Source of the DNA: Kribbella aluminosa
Lineage (GTDB): Bacteria > Actinomycetota > Actinomycetes > Propionibacteriales > Kribbellaceae
NCBI RefSeq assembly: GCF_017876295.1
Contig: NZ_JAGINT010000002.1
Span: 434,001-498,000 of the forward strand
Direction of reading: 5' to 3'
DNA: 64,000 nt
In this document: piece by piece, positions 1 through 7,039 of the stretch
Position numbering within the stretch: position 1 is the stretch's first letter
How the letters are laid out: each line of letters starts with the position of its first letter
Made by a program: the position numbers and the translations under genes
Notes under the pieces: model-generated
Database searches by the model: none
Seen by the model: the letters and a program-made list of their open reading frames with translations, nothing else
What the model was told of the DNA's origin: nothing

Positions 1-618
1 GGGTGCATCCGGGTACTCGGCGAGGTCGAAGGACAGGCTGCCGCCGAAGATTGTCGGTACCTCGAACAGGTCGATCTCGATCCCCGTCACGACACCGAAG
101 TTCCCGCCGCCGCCCCGGAGCGCCCAGAACAGGTCCGGGTCGTCCTCCGCGTTCCGTCGTACGCCGTCCGCGGTCACCACTTCGATCCGCCGGACGTGAT
201 CCGCGGCGTACCCGAACCGCCGGGCCATCAGCCCCAGTCCCCCGCCGAGCGTGTACGAGATCGCGCCGACACCGGGCGCACTGCCGGACAGCGGGGCGAG
301 CCCGTACGGCGCGGTCGCGGCCAGCACGTCCCGCCAGGTCGCCCCCGCCTCGATCCACGCGGTCCGCCGCTCGGCATCCACCGTGACGCCGTTGAAACCG
401 GCGGTCGCGATCAGCACGCCGCCGTCGATCCCCTCGATCAGCCCGTGCCCGGCCGCCTGCACCGCGATCCGCAGATCGTGGTCGATCGCGTACCGGACCG
501 CCTGCTGTACCTCCTCCACGCTCGTGACCGGGAAGATCACCGCCGGCCGGTGCGGGTCGCGCCGCTGGAACCCGAGCCGCGCCTCGTCGTACCCCGTGCT
601 TGTCGTCGTCAGCATCAT
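1..618 (-). CDS. FAD-binding oxidoreductase, N-terminal part (runs off window)
   Basis: The 206 codons visible form the N-terminal FAD-binding half of a PCMH/VAO-type flavoprotein oxidase. Visible features are VTSVEEVQQAVRYA, the region around AAGHGLIEGIDGG where this family binds FAD (often covalently through a histidine), SYTLGGGLGLMARRFG and WALRGGGGNFGVVTG. The C-terminal substrate and BBE-type part lies outside the window, so the substrate cannot be guessed. The start is one of two adjacent ATG codons (618 or 615). The gene is divergent from the WYL regulator across a 57-bp gap that holds a perfect palindrome, so control by that regulator is likely (inference). Confidence 0.9.
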   Translation of the reverse strand, partial: MMLTTTSTGYDEARLGFQRRDPHRPAVIFPVTSVEEVQQAVRYAIDHDLRIAVQAAGHGLIEGIDGGVLIATAGFNGVTVDAERRTAWIEAGATWRDVLAATAPYGLAPLSGSAPGVGAISYTLGGGLGLMARRFGYAADHVRRIEVVTADGVRRNAEDDPDLFWALRGGGGNFGVVTGIEIDLFEVPTIFGGSLSFDLAEYPDAP

Positions 619-635
619 GAAGCTCACGCTAGAGG

Positions 636-664
636 CCCTTGCGGACACATCTTGTCCGCAAGGG
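636..664. promoter_or_regulatory. perfect 12-bp inverted repeat between divergent genes, likely operator
   Basis: CCCTTGCGGACA (636-647) and its exact reverse complement (653-664) are separated by 5 bases. The palindrome fills most of the gap between the FAD oxidase and the WYL regulator. Its position suggests it is the binding site of that regulator. No binding data are available. Confidence 0.75.
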
Positions 665-675
665 ATCATGGACGG

Positions 676-1692
676 ATGAGTGCCAGGAAAGAGATGCCCG
701 GCCGGCTGCTGCGGTTGCTGTCACTGCTGCAGAGCCGCCGCGAGTGGTCGGGCCACGAGCTCGCCGACCGCCTCGGCGTCACCGAGCGCACAGTACGGCG
801 GGACGTCGAGCGGCTGCGTGCGCTCGACTACCCGGTGACCGGCACGACCGGGACCGCGGGCGGGTACCGCCTCGGCTCCGGTACACACCTGCCGCCGCTG
901 CAGCTGGACGACGACGAGGCGATCGCCGTCGCGGTGAGCCTGGTCAGCGCGGCCGGCGGCGGCGTGAGCGGGATGGCGGACAGTTCGATGAGCGCGCTGG
1001 CCAAGCTGGAGCAGGTCCTGCCGGCACGGCTGCGGCCGCAGCTCGCGGCGGTCGGGTCGGCTGCGGAGGCGATCCCGCGCCCCGGTCTTCCACAGGTCGA
1101 TCCGGGTGTGCTCGCCGTACTCGCCCGCTGCTGCCGGAACCACGAGGTGGTGGCCTTCGACTACAACGGGCGCAGCCGGGGTACGACGCGGCGGCGGGTG
1201 GAGCCGCATCAACTGCTGACGCTGGCCTGGCGGTGGTACCTGCTCGCGTTCGATCCGGACCGCGACGACTGGCGGATCTTCCGCGTCGACCGGATCTCCT
1301 CGGTGGCGTCGGTACTGCACCGGTTCACGCCGCGGGTGGTGGACGGGCCGACGTACCTGGTGGAGTCCTTCGTGTCGGCGCAGTACCAGCACACGGTCGA
1401 GTTGACGGTCTCGGTGCCGGCCTCGGAGGTGACCTCGACGTTCGAGGGGGTCGTCCGGGGTATCGTCACGCCGCTCGGCGAGACGTCCTGCAAGGTCCGG
1501 TTCAGCGCGGACACGCCGGGCATGCTGCTCACCCAGGTGGCCGCGATCGCGGCGCTCGGATCCTTCACCGTCGACCAGGCGACACCGGAGACGGCCGCGC
1601 TGATCACCGGAGCGGGCGAACGGCTCGCGCGCGCATTTGCTCTAGGCAACGATCAGGCCGATACCAAGGGTCAGGACCCCGACCGCCAGTGA
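676..1692 (+). CDS. YafY-type HTH and WYL-domain transcriptional regulator
   Basis: This 338-residue regulator has a DeoR-like winged helix at about residues 5-60 (LADRLGVTERTVRRDVERL) and a WYL domain at about 140-225 containing RWYLLAFDPDRDDWRIFRVD. WYL domains act as ligand sensors in one-component regulators. The reading frame stays open far upstream, but the ATG at 676 directly precedes the HTH and starts just after the palindrome, so it was chosen. The 3' end overlaps the convergent membrane-protein gene by 51 bp. The likely target is the divergent FAD oxidase gene and itself; the ligand is unknown. Confidence 0.9.
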   Translation: MSARKEMPGRLLRLLSLLQSRREWSGHELADRLGVTERTVRRDVERLRALDYPVTGTTGTAGGYRLGSGTHLPPLQLDDDEAIAVAVSLVSAAGGGVSGMADSSMSALAKLEQVLPARLRPQLAAVGSAAEAIPRPGLPQVDPGVLAVLARCCRNHEVVAFDYNGRSRGTTRRRVEPHQLLTLAWRWYLLAFDPDRDDWRIFRVDRISSVASVLHRFTPRVVDGPTYLVESFVSAQYQHTVELTVSVPASEVTSTFEGVVRGIVTPLGETSCKVRFSADTPGMLLTQVAAIAALGSFTVDQATPETAALITGAGERLARAFALGNDQADTKGQDPDRQ

Positions 1693-2043
1693 CGCCGCGC
1701 CGAGCCAGAGGATCCAGAGGAACTGGTTCGGGCCGGTCCGGTCCTTGCCGGCCGACGAGGCGAAGAAGCCGCCGGACATCAGGATCGCCGCGACCGGGAT
1801 CGCGAGCCGCCCGACCCACAGCCAGAACCCGGTGAGCCCGGTCTGGTCGACGTACAGCAGGCCGACGAGGCTGAGGATCACGAGCACGCCGGCGTGGGCA
1901 TGGCCCGCGCGGGCGAAGGACTTCTGGAAGTCGGTCATCGGCACCTGACCGCGGACGATCCGGGTCATGAAGTAGCCGCCGAACTGGATCGTCACGATCG
2001 TGAGCAGGATGACACCGGCGATGGTACGGGAAGCGTCGGTCAT
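1642..2043 (-). CDS. small four-helix membrane protein
   Basis: This 133-residue protein has about four hydrophobic helices (IAGVILLTIVTIQFGGYFM; VLVILSLVGLLYV; LWVGRLAIPVAAILMSGGFF; LWLGAASLAVGVLTLGIGLI). No family is recognised with certainty. ATG at 2043 overlaps the stop of the DoxX-like gene upstream (ATGA), so the two are translationally coupled. Its last 51 bp are antisense to the end of the WYL regulator gene. The coupling suggests joint membrane work with the DoxX-like partner under the divergent MerR regulator (inference). Confidence 0.8.
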   Translation of the reverse strand: MTDASRTIAGVILLTIVTIQFGGYFMTRIVRGQVPMTDFQKSFARAGHAHAGVLVILSLVGLLYVDQTGLTGFWLWVGRLAIPVAAILMSGGFFASSAGKDRTGPNQFLWILWLGAASLAVGVLTLGIGLIVA

Positions 2044-2537
2044 ACTCGGGCCTCTTCTCTGACAGGGGCTTTGGTGGTTGCGGCGCGCGCCACCCAGAGC
2101 GCGACGGCGAGGTAGAGGATCTGCTCGGGGATGCGCTGCCACAACGGCGTCGCCTCGCCGCCCGCGAACGGTACGTGCGCGACGGCGGCGTGGATGTTGG
2201 CCGGCAGCAGGCCGACGAACAACGCGGCCAGGGCATAGCCGGCCGGCTTGCGGGTCGCGGTGATCACCAGACCGGCAGCGCCGAGCAGCTCGAGGACGCC
2301 GGTGCCGTAGACGAGCGCGTCGGCGTACGGCAGGAACGGCGGGACCATCCGCACCATGTCGGCGTGGTTGGGCATCACGGTCACGCTCGCCGGGACGAAG
2401 TGCGCGCTCGCGGTCAGCACCAGCATCACGGCCATCGCGTGCGCCGCGGCGGCCGGCCAGGTCGCGAACCGGCGGACGCCGAGCGCACCCAGCGCCCGGA
2501 AGCCGACGGCACCCAGGATCAGTACGAGCGGGATCAT
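2040..2537 (-). CDS. DoxX-like membrane protein
   Basis: This 165-residue protein has four hydrophobic helices and the DoxX-type pattern GTGVLELLGAAGLVIT followed by AALFVGLLPANIHAAV. DoxX-like proteins are small membrane proteins, sometimes linked to quinone or thiol redox work, with poorly known function. It is the first gene of a two-gene unit divergent from a MerR regulator. Two copies of a GGATA/TATCC repeat lie in the shared promoter region. Its stop overlaps the start of the following membrane-protein gene. Confidence 0.85.
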   Translation of the reverse strand: MIPLVLILGAVGFRALGALGVRRFATWPAAAAHAMAVMLVLTASAHFVPASVTVMPNHADMVRMVPPFLPYADALVYGTGVLELLGAAGLVITATRKPAGYALAALFVGLLPANIHAAVAHVPFAGGEATPLWQRIPEQILYLAVALWVARAATTKAPVREEARV

Positions 2538-2552
2538 CCGACTCGCCTCCTT

Positions 2553-2596
2553 ATGGATAGTTCAGGTATCCGCTTATGGATACTGATACTATCCAT
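2553..2596. promoter_or_regulatory. tandem GGATA-N7-TATCC operators in the merR/doxX gap
   Basis: Two inverted repeats of the same design stand side by side: GGATAGTTCAGGTATCC at 2555-2571 and ATGGATA(N7)TATCCAT at 2576-2596. The outer arms ATGGATAGT (2553-2561) and ACTATCCAT (2588-2596) also pair. They lie between the divergent DoxX-like and MerR genes and are probably the MerR protein's binding sites. Confidence 0.7.
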
Positions 2597-2619
2597 CACA
2601 GACGACAGGAAGGCAAGCG

Positions 2620-3252
2620 ATGCGAATCGGGGAACTCAGCAAGGCCACCGACGTCCCGGTGCCGACGATCAAGTACTACCTGCGCGAGGGCCTGCTGCCG
2701 GCCGGGGAACTCAGCAGCCCGAACCAGGCGTCGTACGGCGAGACGCATGTCCGCCGGCTGCGCCTGATCCGCGCACTCATCGAGCTGGCACAGGTACCGG
2801 TGGCCACCGTGAAAGAGATCCTCGAATCGCTCGACGCGGACACCGAGCCCCTGCACGAGCAGATCGGGCGCGCGCACCGAGCCCTCACGCCGACGCGGCG
2901 ACTGTCCGCGACCGACGAAGCCCGCACCGCCGCGACCGCCCAGGTCACCGAGCTGATCCACGACCGCGGCTGGTCCGTCGACCCCGAGGCGCCCGCTCTG
3001 GCCACGTTGATCGACACCATCGCCGCCCTCCGCAGCCTCGGCCAGGACAACCTCGTCGCACATCTCGACACCTATGCGGATTCCGTCGAGCGCTTCACCC
3101 AGCTCGAGATCGACGCGGTCACCAGCAACCCGACCCGCGACCAGTTGGCCGAGTCGGTCGTGATCGGGACGATCCTCGGCGAGACACTGATCGCCTCGCT
3201 CCGGCTGCTCGCCCAGGAGTCGATCTCGGCCGAGCGCTGGAAGAACCGTTAG
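2620..3252 (+). CDS. MerR-family transcriptional regulator
   Basis: This 210-residue protein opens with a MerR winged helix (MRIGELSKATDVPVPTIKYY, then LREGLLP) and a second-helix region QASYGETHVRRLRLIRALIE. A longer effector part of about 140 residues follows, with no cysteine cluster, so metal sensing is unlikely. A purine-rich RBS (AGGAAGG) precedes the ATG. It is divergent from the DoxX-like unit and probably regulates it through the tandem repeats at 2553-2596. Its stop overlaps that of the convergent MarR gene by 4 bp. Confidence 0.9.
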   Translation: MRIGELSKATDVPVPTIKYYLREGLLPAGELSSPNQASYGETHVRRLRLIRALIELAQVPVATVKEILESLDADTEPLHEQIGRAHRALTPTRRLSATDEARTAATAQVTELIHDRGWSVDPEAPALATLIDTIAALRSLGQDNLVAHLDTYADSVERFTQLEIDAVTSNPTRDQLAESVVIGTILGETLIASLRLLAQESISAERWKNR

Positions 3253-3734
3253 CAGTCGCCGAGCAGTCCCGGCAGCAGCTTCGACATCGCCTTCTGCAGC
3301 GCGCGCCCCTCGGCTTCGGTCAGCGGGTCGAAGACCAGTTTGCGGACCAGTTCGACATGGCCCGGCGCGGCCTTCGCCAGCTCCTCGTAGCCGTCGGGCG
3401 TGAGGATCGCGTTCGTGAAGCGGCCGTCGTTCGGATCGGGCTCACGACGTACCAGGCCGCGGTTCTCCAGGCGGCGGATCAGGTGTGACAGGCGGGACAG
3501 CTCGGAGTTCGCCAGCACCGCGAGGTTGCTCAGCCGCATCGTGTGCTCGGGTTGGTCCGAGAGGCCGGCGAGGACGTAGTACTCCAGGAAGCTCAGGTTG
3601 GAATCACGCTGGAGCTGCTCGCCGAGGGCGCTCGTGAGCAGTGCCATCGTGAGCTGGAGGGTCTTCCAGGTGTCGAGCTCGTCAGCCTTCAGCCAGCGCG
3701 GCTCGGCCGCCTCCCGCGCTGCGTCGCTCCCCAT
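3249..3734 (-). CDS. MarR-family transcriptional regulator
   Basis: This 161-residue winged-helix protein shows the MarR core: LSFLEYYVLAGLSDQPEHTM, the recognition region LSNLAVLANSELSRLSHLIR and the wing RREPDPNDGRFTNAILTPDG. It is divergent from the FMN-reductase gene. Two copies of an ACTTGAA/TTCAAGT-type palindrome lie in the gap, one about where this gene's -35 should be, so repression of itself and of the reductase is likely. A TATGCT -10 element six bases before the ATG points to a leaderless message. Confidence 0.9.
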   Translation of the reverse strand: MGSDAAREAAEPRWLKADELDTWKTLQLTMALLTSALGEQLQRDSNLSFLEYYVLAGLSDQPEHTMRLSNLAVLANSELSRLSHLIRRLENRGLVRREPDPNDGRFTNAILTPDGYEELAKAAPGHVELVRKLVFDPLTEAEGRALQKAMSKLLPGLLGDC

Positions 3735-3740
3735 GCCTGC

Positions 3741-3746
3741 AGCATA
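3741..3746 (-). promoter_or_regulatory. -10 element of the marR gene (leaderless)
   Basis: TATGCT on the minus strand ends six bases before the ATG at 3734. With a usual -10 to start distance, transcription would begin at or next to the A of the start codon. No RBS is visible. Confidence 0.55.
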
Positions 3747-3761
3747 GCCAGCTCGCCGATG

Positions 3762-3777
3762 ACTTGAATGTTCATGT
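3762..3777. promoter_or_regulatory. MarR operator, imperfect copy
   Basis: ACTTGAATGTTCATGT is an imperfect version of the palindrome at 3796-3811, with centres 34 bp apart. It covers the expected -35 zone of the marR promoter. Confidence 0.6.
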
Positions 3778-3795
3778 CAATCGCCTTATGGTCGT

Positions 3796-3811
3796 ACTTG
3801 AAGTTTCAAGT
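3796..3811. promoter_or_regulatory. MarR operator, perfect copy
   Basis: ACTTGAAGTTTCAAGT is a perfect palindrome with 7-bp arms and a 2-bp centre. It lies 28 bp before the FMN-reductase start, in the shared promoter region with the divergent MarR gene. Confidence 0.7.
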
Positions 3812-3839
3812 CATCCTCTTCCTTGAAGGAGTCGTCGCG

Positions 3840-4421
3840 ATGAGCGACCTGAAGATCGCGGTCATCCTCGGCAGCACCCGCCCCGGCCGCAACGGCAAGG
3901 CGGTCGCCGACTGGATCCTCACCCAGGCGCAGCAGCGGAGCGGCGCGACCTATGAACTGATCGACCTGCTCGACTATCCGCTGCCGCATCTGGACGAGGC
4001 GGTCCCGCCCGCGGCCGGGCAGTACGCCGGGGAGCACACGAAGGCGTGGGCGGCGACGATCGCGGCGTACGACGGGTTCGTGTTCGTCACGCCGGAGTAC
4101 AACCACTCGACGTCCGGCGTACTGAAGAACGCGATCGACTACCTGTACGCCGAGTGGAACAACAAGGCCGCCGGCTTCGTGTCGTACGGCTCGCTCGGCG
4201 GGGCGCGGGCGATCGAGCACCTGCGCGCGATCAGCGCCGAACTGCAGATCGCCGACGTACGTCAGCAGCTGTCGTTCTCGCTGTTCACCGACTTCGAGAA
4301 CTTCAGCACGTTCAAGCCCGGGCCGCAGTACGCCGAGCAGGCCGCGGTGCTCTTCGACCAGCTCGAGTCCTGGGCGGCGGCACTCCAGCAGGTCCGCGCC
4401 GGTCAGCCGGTGGCAGCATGA
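3840..4421 (+). CDS. NADPH-dependent FMN reductase (flavodoxin-like quinone reductase type)
   Basis: This 193-residue flavoprotein has the FMN phosphate-binding loop ILGSTRPGRNGKAVADW at residues 8-24 and the flavin-contact motif TPEYNHSTSGVLKNAIDYLY. It should reduce FMN, quinones or azo/nitro compounds with NAD(P)H in the cytoplasm. The ATG at 3840 follows a good RBS (AAGGAG); an upstream in-frame extension would cross the MarR operator and was rejected. Its stop overlaps the following DoxX-like gene (ATGA). MarR control with a quinone/electrophile ligand is plausible. Confidence 0.92.
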   Translation: MSDLKIAVILGSTRPGRNGKAVADWILTQAQQRSGATYELIDLLDYPLPHLDEAVPPAAGQYAGEHTKAWAATIAAYDGFVFVTPEYNHSTSGVLKNAIDYLYAEWNNKAAGFVSYGSLGGARAIEHLRAISAELQIADVRQQLSFSLFTDFENFSTFKPGPQYAEQAAVLFDQLESWAAALQQVRAGQPVAA

Positions 4422-4780
4422 ACGTCGCCGCCTGGATCGTCTCCGGCGTACTCGCCGCACTCTTCCTGATGTCCGGCGTCATGAAGGTCCCCGCCACCAA
4501 GGCAGCCCTCGCCGCGAACCCGCGGATGGGCTGGGCGGCCCCGTTCCCGATCGGCCTGATCAAGTTCATCGGCCTCGCCGAGATCGCCGGCGCGATCGGC
4601 CTGATCCTCCCCCGCGCCCTCAACCTCGCCCCCTGGCTCACCCCAACCGCAGCCATCGGCCTGGCCGCCATCATGCTCGGCGCGATCATCACCCACGCCC
4701 GCCGCTCCGAGTTCCAGAGCGTCGCAGTCAACGTCGTACTGCTCGCCCTAGCAGTCTTCGTCGCCACCCAACGCTTCTGA
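4418..4780 (+). CDS. DoxX-like membrane protein
   Basis: This 120-residue, four-helix protein begins MNVAAWIVSGVLAALFLMSG and carries the DoxX pattern KFIGLAEIAGAIGLILP. It is coupled to the FMN reductase by an ATGA overlap, so one MarR-controlled transcript likely carries a flavin reductase and a small membrane protein. It is the second DoxX-like gene in the first 5 kb and only generally similar to the one at 2040-2537. It ends 5 bp before the convergent dnaB stop. Confidence 0.88.
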   Translation: MNVAAWIVSGVLAALFLMSGVMKVPATKAALAANPRMGWAAPFPIGLIKFIGLAEIAGAIGLILPRALNLAPWLTPTAAIGLAAIMLGAIITHARRSEFQSVAVNVVLLALAVFVATQRF

Positions 4781-4785
4781 CTCCG

Positions 4786-6639
4786 TCACCCGTCGTGGGC
4801 CATGTCCACAAACCGCGAGTAATGCCCCTGGAACGCCACCACCACATCCGCAGTCGGCCCGTTCCGATGCTTGGCCACGATAAAGTCCGCCTCACCCGGC
4901 CGGGTCGACTCCCGCTCGTAGGCATCTTCGCGATGCAACAGGATGACAACGTCGGCATCCTGTTCGAGCGATCCCGATTCGCGGAGGTCGGAGGCCATGG
5001 GGCGTTTGTCGGAGCGTTGTTCGGAGCCTCGGTTCAGCTGGCAGATGGCGACCACCGGTAGCTCGAGCTCCTTGGCGAGGAGTTTGATCGAGCGGGAGAA
5101 CTCGGAGACTTCGAGCTGGCGGGACTCGACCTTCTTGCCGGACGTCATCAGCTGCAGGTAGTCGATGATGATCAGCTTCAGGTCGTGGCGCTGTTTGAGG
5201 CGGCGGGCCTTGGCGCGGATCTCCATCATCGTCAGGTTCGGCGAGTCGTCGATGAACAGCGGGGCCTCGGAGACCTCGCCCATCTTGCGGGCCAGCCGGG
5301 CCCAGTCCTCGTCGGTCATCTTGCCGTTGCGCATGTGGTGCAGCGGCACCTTGGCCTCGGCGGAGAGCAGCCGCATGGTGATCTCGTTGCGGCTCATCTC
5401 CAGCGAGAAGATGCACGAGGTCAGGCCGTGCTTGATCGAGCAGGAGCGGGCGAAGTCCAGGCCCAGCGTGGAGTTGTGGGTCGGGACCATCGTCTTGCCG
5501 GCCAGGTACAGATGGTCGGCGTTGTCGACCTCGACGCAGCGCACCGGGACGCTGTCGACCGGGTCCACCCACTCCAGCCGCCGGTCCCCCTCCCCGGTCA
5601 GCGCGGCCGGGTAGCCGTGCCCGGTGATCTGCCGCGGCGCCGACCCCGGGATCGACGGCGTCAGTCCGGGACTCGCCGACATCGCCGTGTAGAGGTCTTC
5701 GGTCGTGCAGATCACCGGGCGGCCGCCGTCCTCGACGCGCCACTGGTGCTCCGCGTCGGCAACGATCGTGCTGCCGTCCGAGAACGACAGCCGGAAGCAC
5801 GGCCGGTCCACCAGCACCTCGGTCGCCGCGACCACCGTGGTCGGCAGCCCGTCGGCGCCCAGCAACTGGTCGCCGACCGCGACCTCGGCCATCGTGGTCC
5901 AGCCGGTCGGCGTCGGCAGCGGGGTGTCGAGCGCGAGCGCCTTACCCATCGCGGGCCGGGCGGCGACGATGATCATCTGGCCGGGGTGCAGCCCGTTGGT
6001 CAGCTCGTCGAGGTCGGTGAACCCGGTCGGCACGCCGACCATCGCGTCACCGCGGGAGTCGATCGCCTCGATCTCGTCGAGGGTGCCCTCCATAATGTCC
6101 TTCAGCGGGGCGTAGTCCTCGGCGGTGCGCTTCTCGGTGACCGAGTAGATCTCCGCCTGCGCCTCGTCGACGACGTCGTCGACCTCGCCCTCGCCGGCAT
6201 ATCCGAGCTGGACGATCTTCGTACCCGCCTCGACCAGGCGGCGGAGGATCGCCTTCTCCCGGACGATGTGCGCGTAGTACGACGCGTTCGCGGCGAGCGG
6301 GACGGACGCGACCAGCGTGTGCACGTACGGCGCGCCGCCGATCCGGGTCATCTCGCCGCGCTTGTTGAGCTCGGCGGCGACCGTGATCGCGTCGGCCGGC
6401 TCACCCCGGGCATAGAGGTCGGTGATCGCGTCGAAGACGACCTCGTGCGCCGGCCGGTAGAAGTCCGTACTGCGCAGGTTCTCGATCACGTCCGCGATCG
6501 CGTCCTTGCTCAGCATCATCGCGCCGAGCACACACTGCTCGGCGGCCAGATCCTGGGGAGGGGTGCGGTCGAAGCCCATCTCCGGCCTGCGCTCTTCGTG
6601 GCCGCCGTCCTGGCCCCCGCGGAACTCCGCCACGCTCAC
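4786..6639 (-). CDS. dnaB: replicative DNA helicase DnaB with mini-intein
   Basis: DnaB unwinds DNA at the replication fork as a hexamer. The 617-residue product has the N-terminal primase-interaction domain (PQDLAAEQCVLGAMMLS, about 28-130) and the RecA-like motor. The Walker A motif RPAMGK/STLGLD is split after K233 by a 156-residue intein (234-389); after removal the host is 461 residues, a normal DnaB length. LIIIDYLQLM (Walker B) and the C-terminal DVVILLHREDAY region are intact. A GTG start at 6639 follows an AGGAGG site nine bases upstream, better supported than M21. Splicing must occur for activity, because the P-loop is otherwise broken. Confidence 0.97.
   Translation of the reverse strand: MSVAEFRGGQDGGHEERRPEMGFDRTPPQDLAAEQCVLGAMMLSKDAIADVIENLRSTDFYRPAHEVVFDAITDLYARGEPADAITVAAELNKRGEMTRIGGAPYVHTLVASVPLAANASYYAHIVREKAILRRLVEAGTKIVQLGYAGEGEVDDVVDEAQAEIYSVTEKRTAEDYAPLKDIMEGTLDEIEAIDSRGDAMVGVPTGFTDLDELTNGLHPGQMIIVAARPAMGKALALDTPLPTPTGWTTMAEVAVGDQLLGADGLPTTVVAATEVLVDRPCFRLSFSDGSTIVADAEHQWRVEDGGRPVICTTEDLYTAMSASPGLTPSIPGSAPRQITGHGYPAALTGEGDRRLEWVDPVDSVPVRCVEVDNADHLYLAGKTMVPTHNSTLGLDFARSCSIKHGLTSCIFSLEMSRNEITMRLLSAEAKVPLHHMRNGKMTDEDWARLARKMGEVSEAPLFIDDSPNLTMMEIRAKARRLKQRHDLKLIIIDYLQLMTSGKKVESRQLEVSEFSRSIKLLAKELELPVVAICQLNRGSEQRSDKRPMASDLRESGSLEQDADVVILLHREDAYERESTRPGEADFIVAKHRNGPTADVVVAFQGHYSRFVDMAHDG
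5473..5940 (-). other. class 3-type mini-intein in DnaB (no endonuclease)
   Basis: The insert begins with Ala (ALALDTPLPTPTGW) rather than Cys or Ser and ends VPTHN before Ser+1. It carries the class 3 marks: block B DAEHQW (H298, W300), block F VRCVEV (C368) and block G PTHN (T387, H388, N389). In class 3 inteins the block F cysteine replaces the missing first nucleophile. At 156 residues it has no room for a LAGLIDADG domain, so it can splice but not home by itself. Its ends closely match the VirB4 intein at 13015-14319. Confidence 0.9.
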
Positions 6640-7009
6640 TTCGCCCGACCTCCTCGCCAGCCCTGCCGATCATCGGTGCCGGATTCGAACACCTGATCGA
6701 ACCATAGCCAGCCCGACGGACAGTTTCTGTACGCCGGACGGCATCGGCCTCGCGACCGTACGCCGGTCCCGTCACCCAAAGCCACCTGGCCGTCCACAGG
6801 GGGTGGGGAAGAACTGTGGGTAACTCACCGAAGTCGTGTGCACAGGTTGGGCACAAGCCTGTGGATATCTGCGGACAGGGAACCCGCAAATGCGCTCTGA
6901 CCTGCGATTTCTCCAGTGCACAGCTGTGGAGGAGAAAAACTTCCGAAGATCTTCCGGAGTCCGGGACGGAGCAGGTTGTCCACAGGCCGGGCCAGGCACA
7001 ATAGCCGTC
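6640..7009. promoter_or_regulatory. dnaB/MATE intergenic region with DnaA-box-like cluster
   Basis: This is the longest gene-free stretch. Four 9-mers resembling the actinobacterial DnaA box sit within 195 bp: CCGTCCACA (6790-6798), TTACCCACA (6815-6823, minus), ATATCCACA (6860-6868, minus) and TTGTCCACA (6976-6984). The dnaB RBS is at 6649-6654. Beyond these and the MATE promoter, nothing else is recognised. Such boxes could titrate DnaA or link dnaB expression to replication, but similar 9-mers occur elsewhere in the window. Confidence 0.4.
6976..7004 (+). promoter_or_regulatory. promoter of MATE leader/transporter
   Basis: TTGTCC (6976-6981), 17 bases, then CAATAG (6999-7004) form a plausible -35/-10 pair. 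The expected start of transcription falls on the ATG at 7010. The -35 overlaps the TTGTCCACA DnaA-box-like 9-mer. Confidence 0.45.
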
Positions 7010-7039
7010 ATGCCCCTGACGCTTGTGCGCACCCGGTGA
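7010..7039 (+). CDS. possible 9-residue leader peptide MPLTLVRTR
   Basis: A ten-codon frame (MPLTLVRTR, stop TGA at 7037-7039) begins at the predicted transcription start. Its stop overlaps the GTG start of the MATE gene (GTGA). A leaderless mini-gene would let ribosomes re-initiate on the transporter. This may instead be chance; there is no independent evidence that it is translated. Confidence 0.35.
   Translation: MPLTLVRTR

Noticed and set aside
196..675. N-terminal extension of the WYL regulator
   Set aside because: It is antisense to the FAD oxidase and crosses the palindrome; the HTH starts just after ATG 676.
6790..6984. Replication origin oriC
   Set aside because: Only four imperfect boxes and no AT-rich unwinding region or dnaA/dnaN genes are present.
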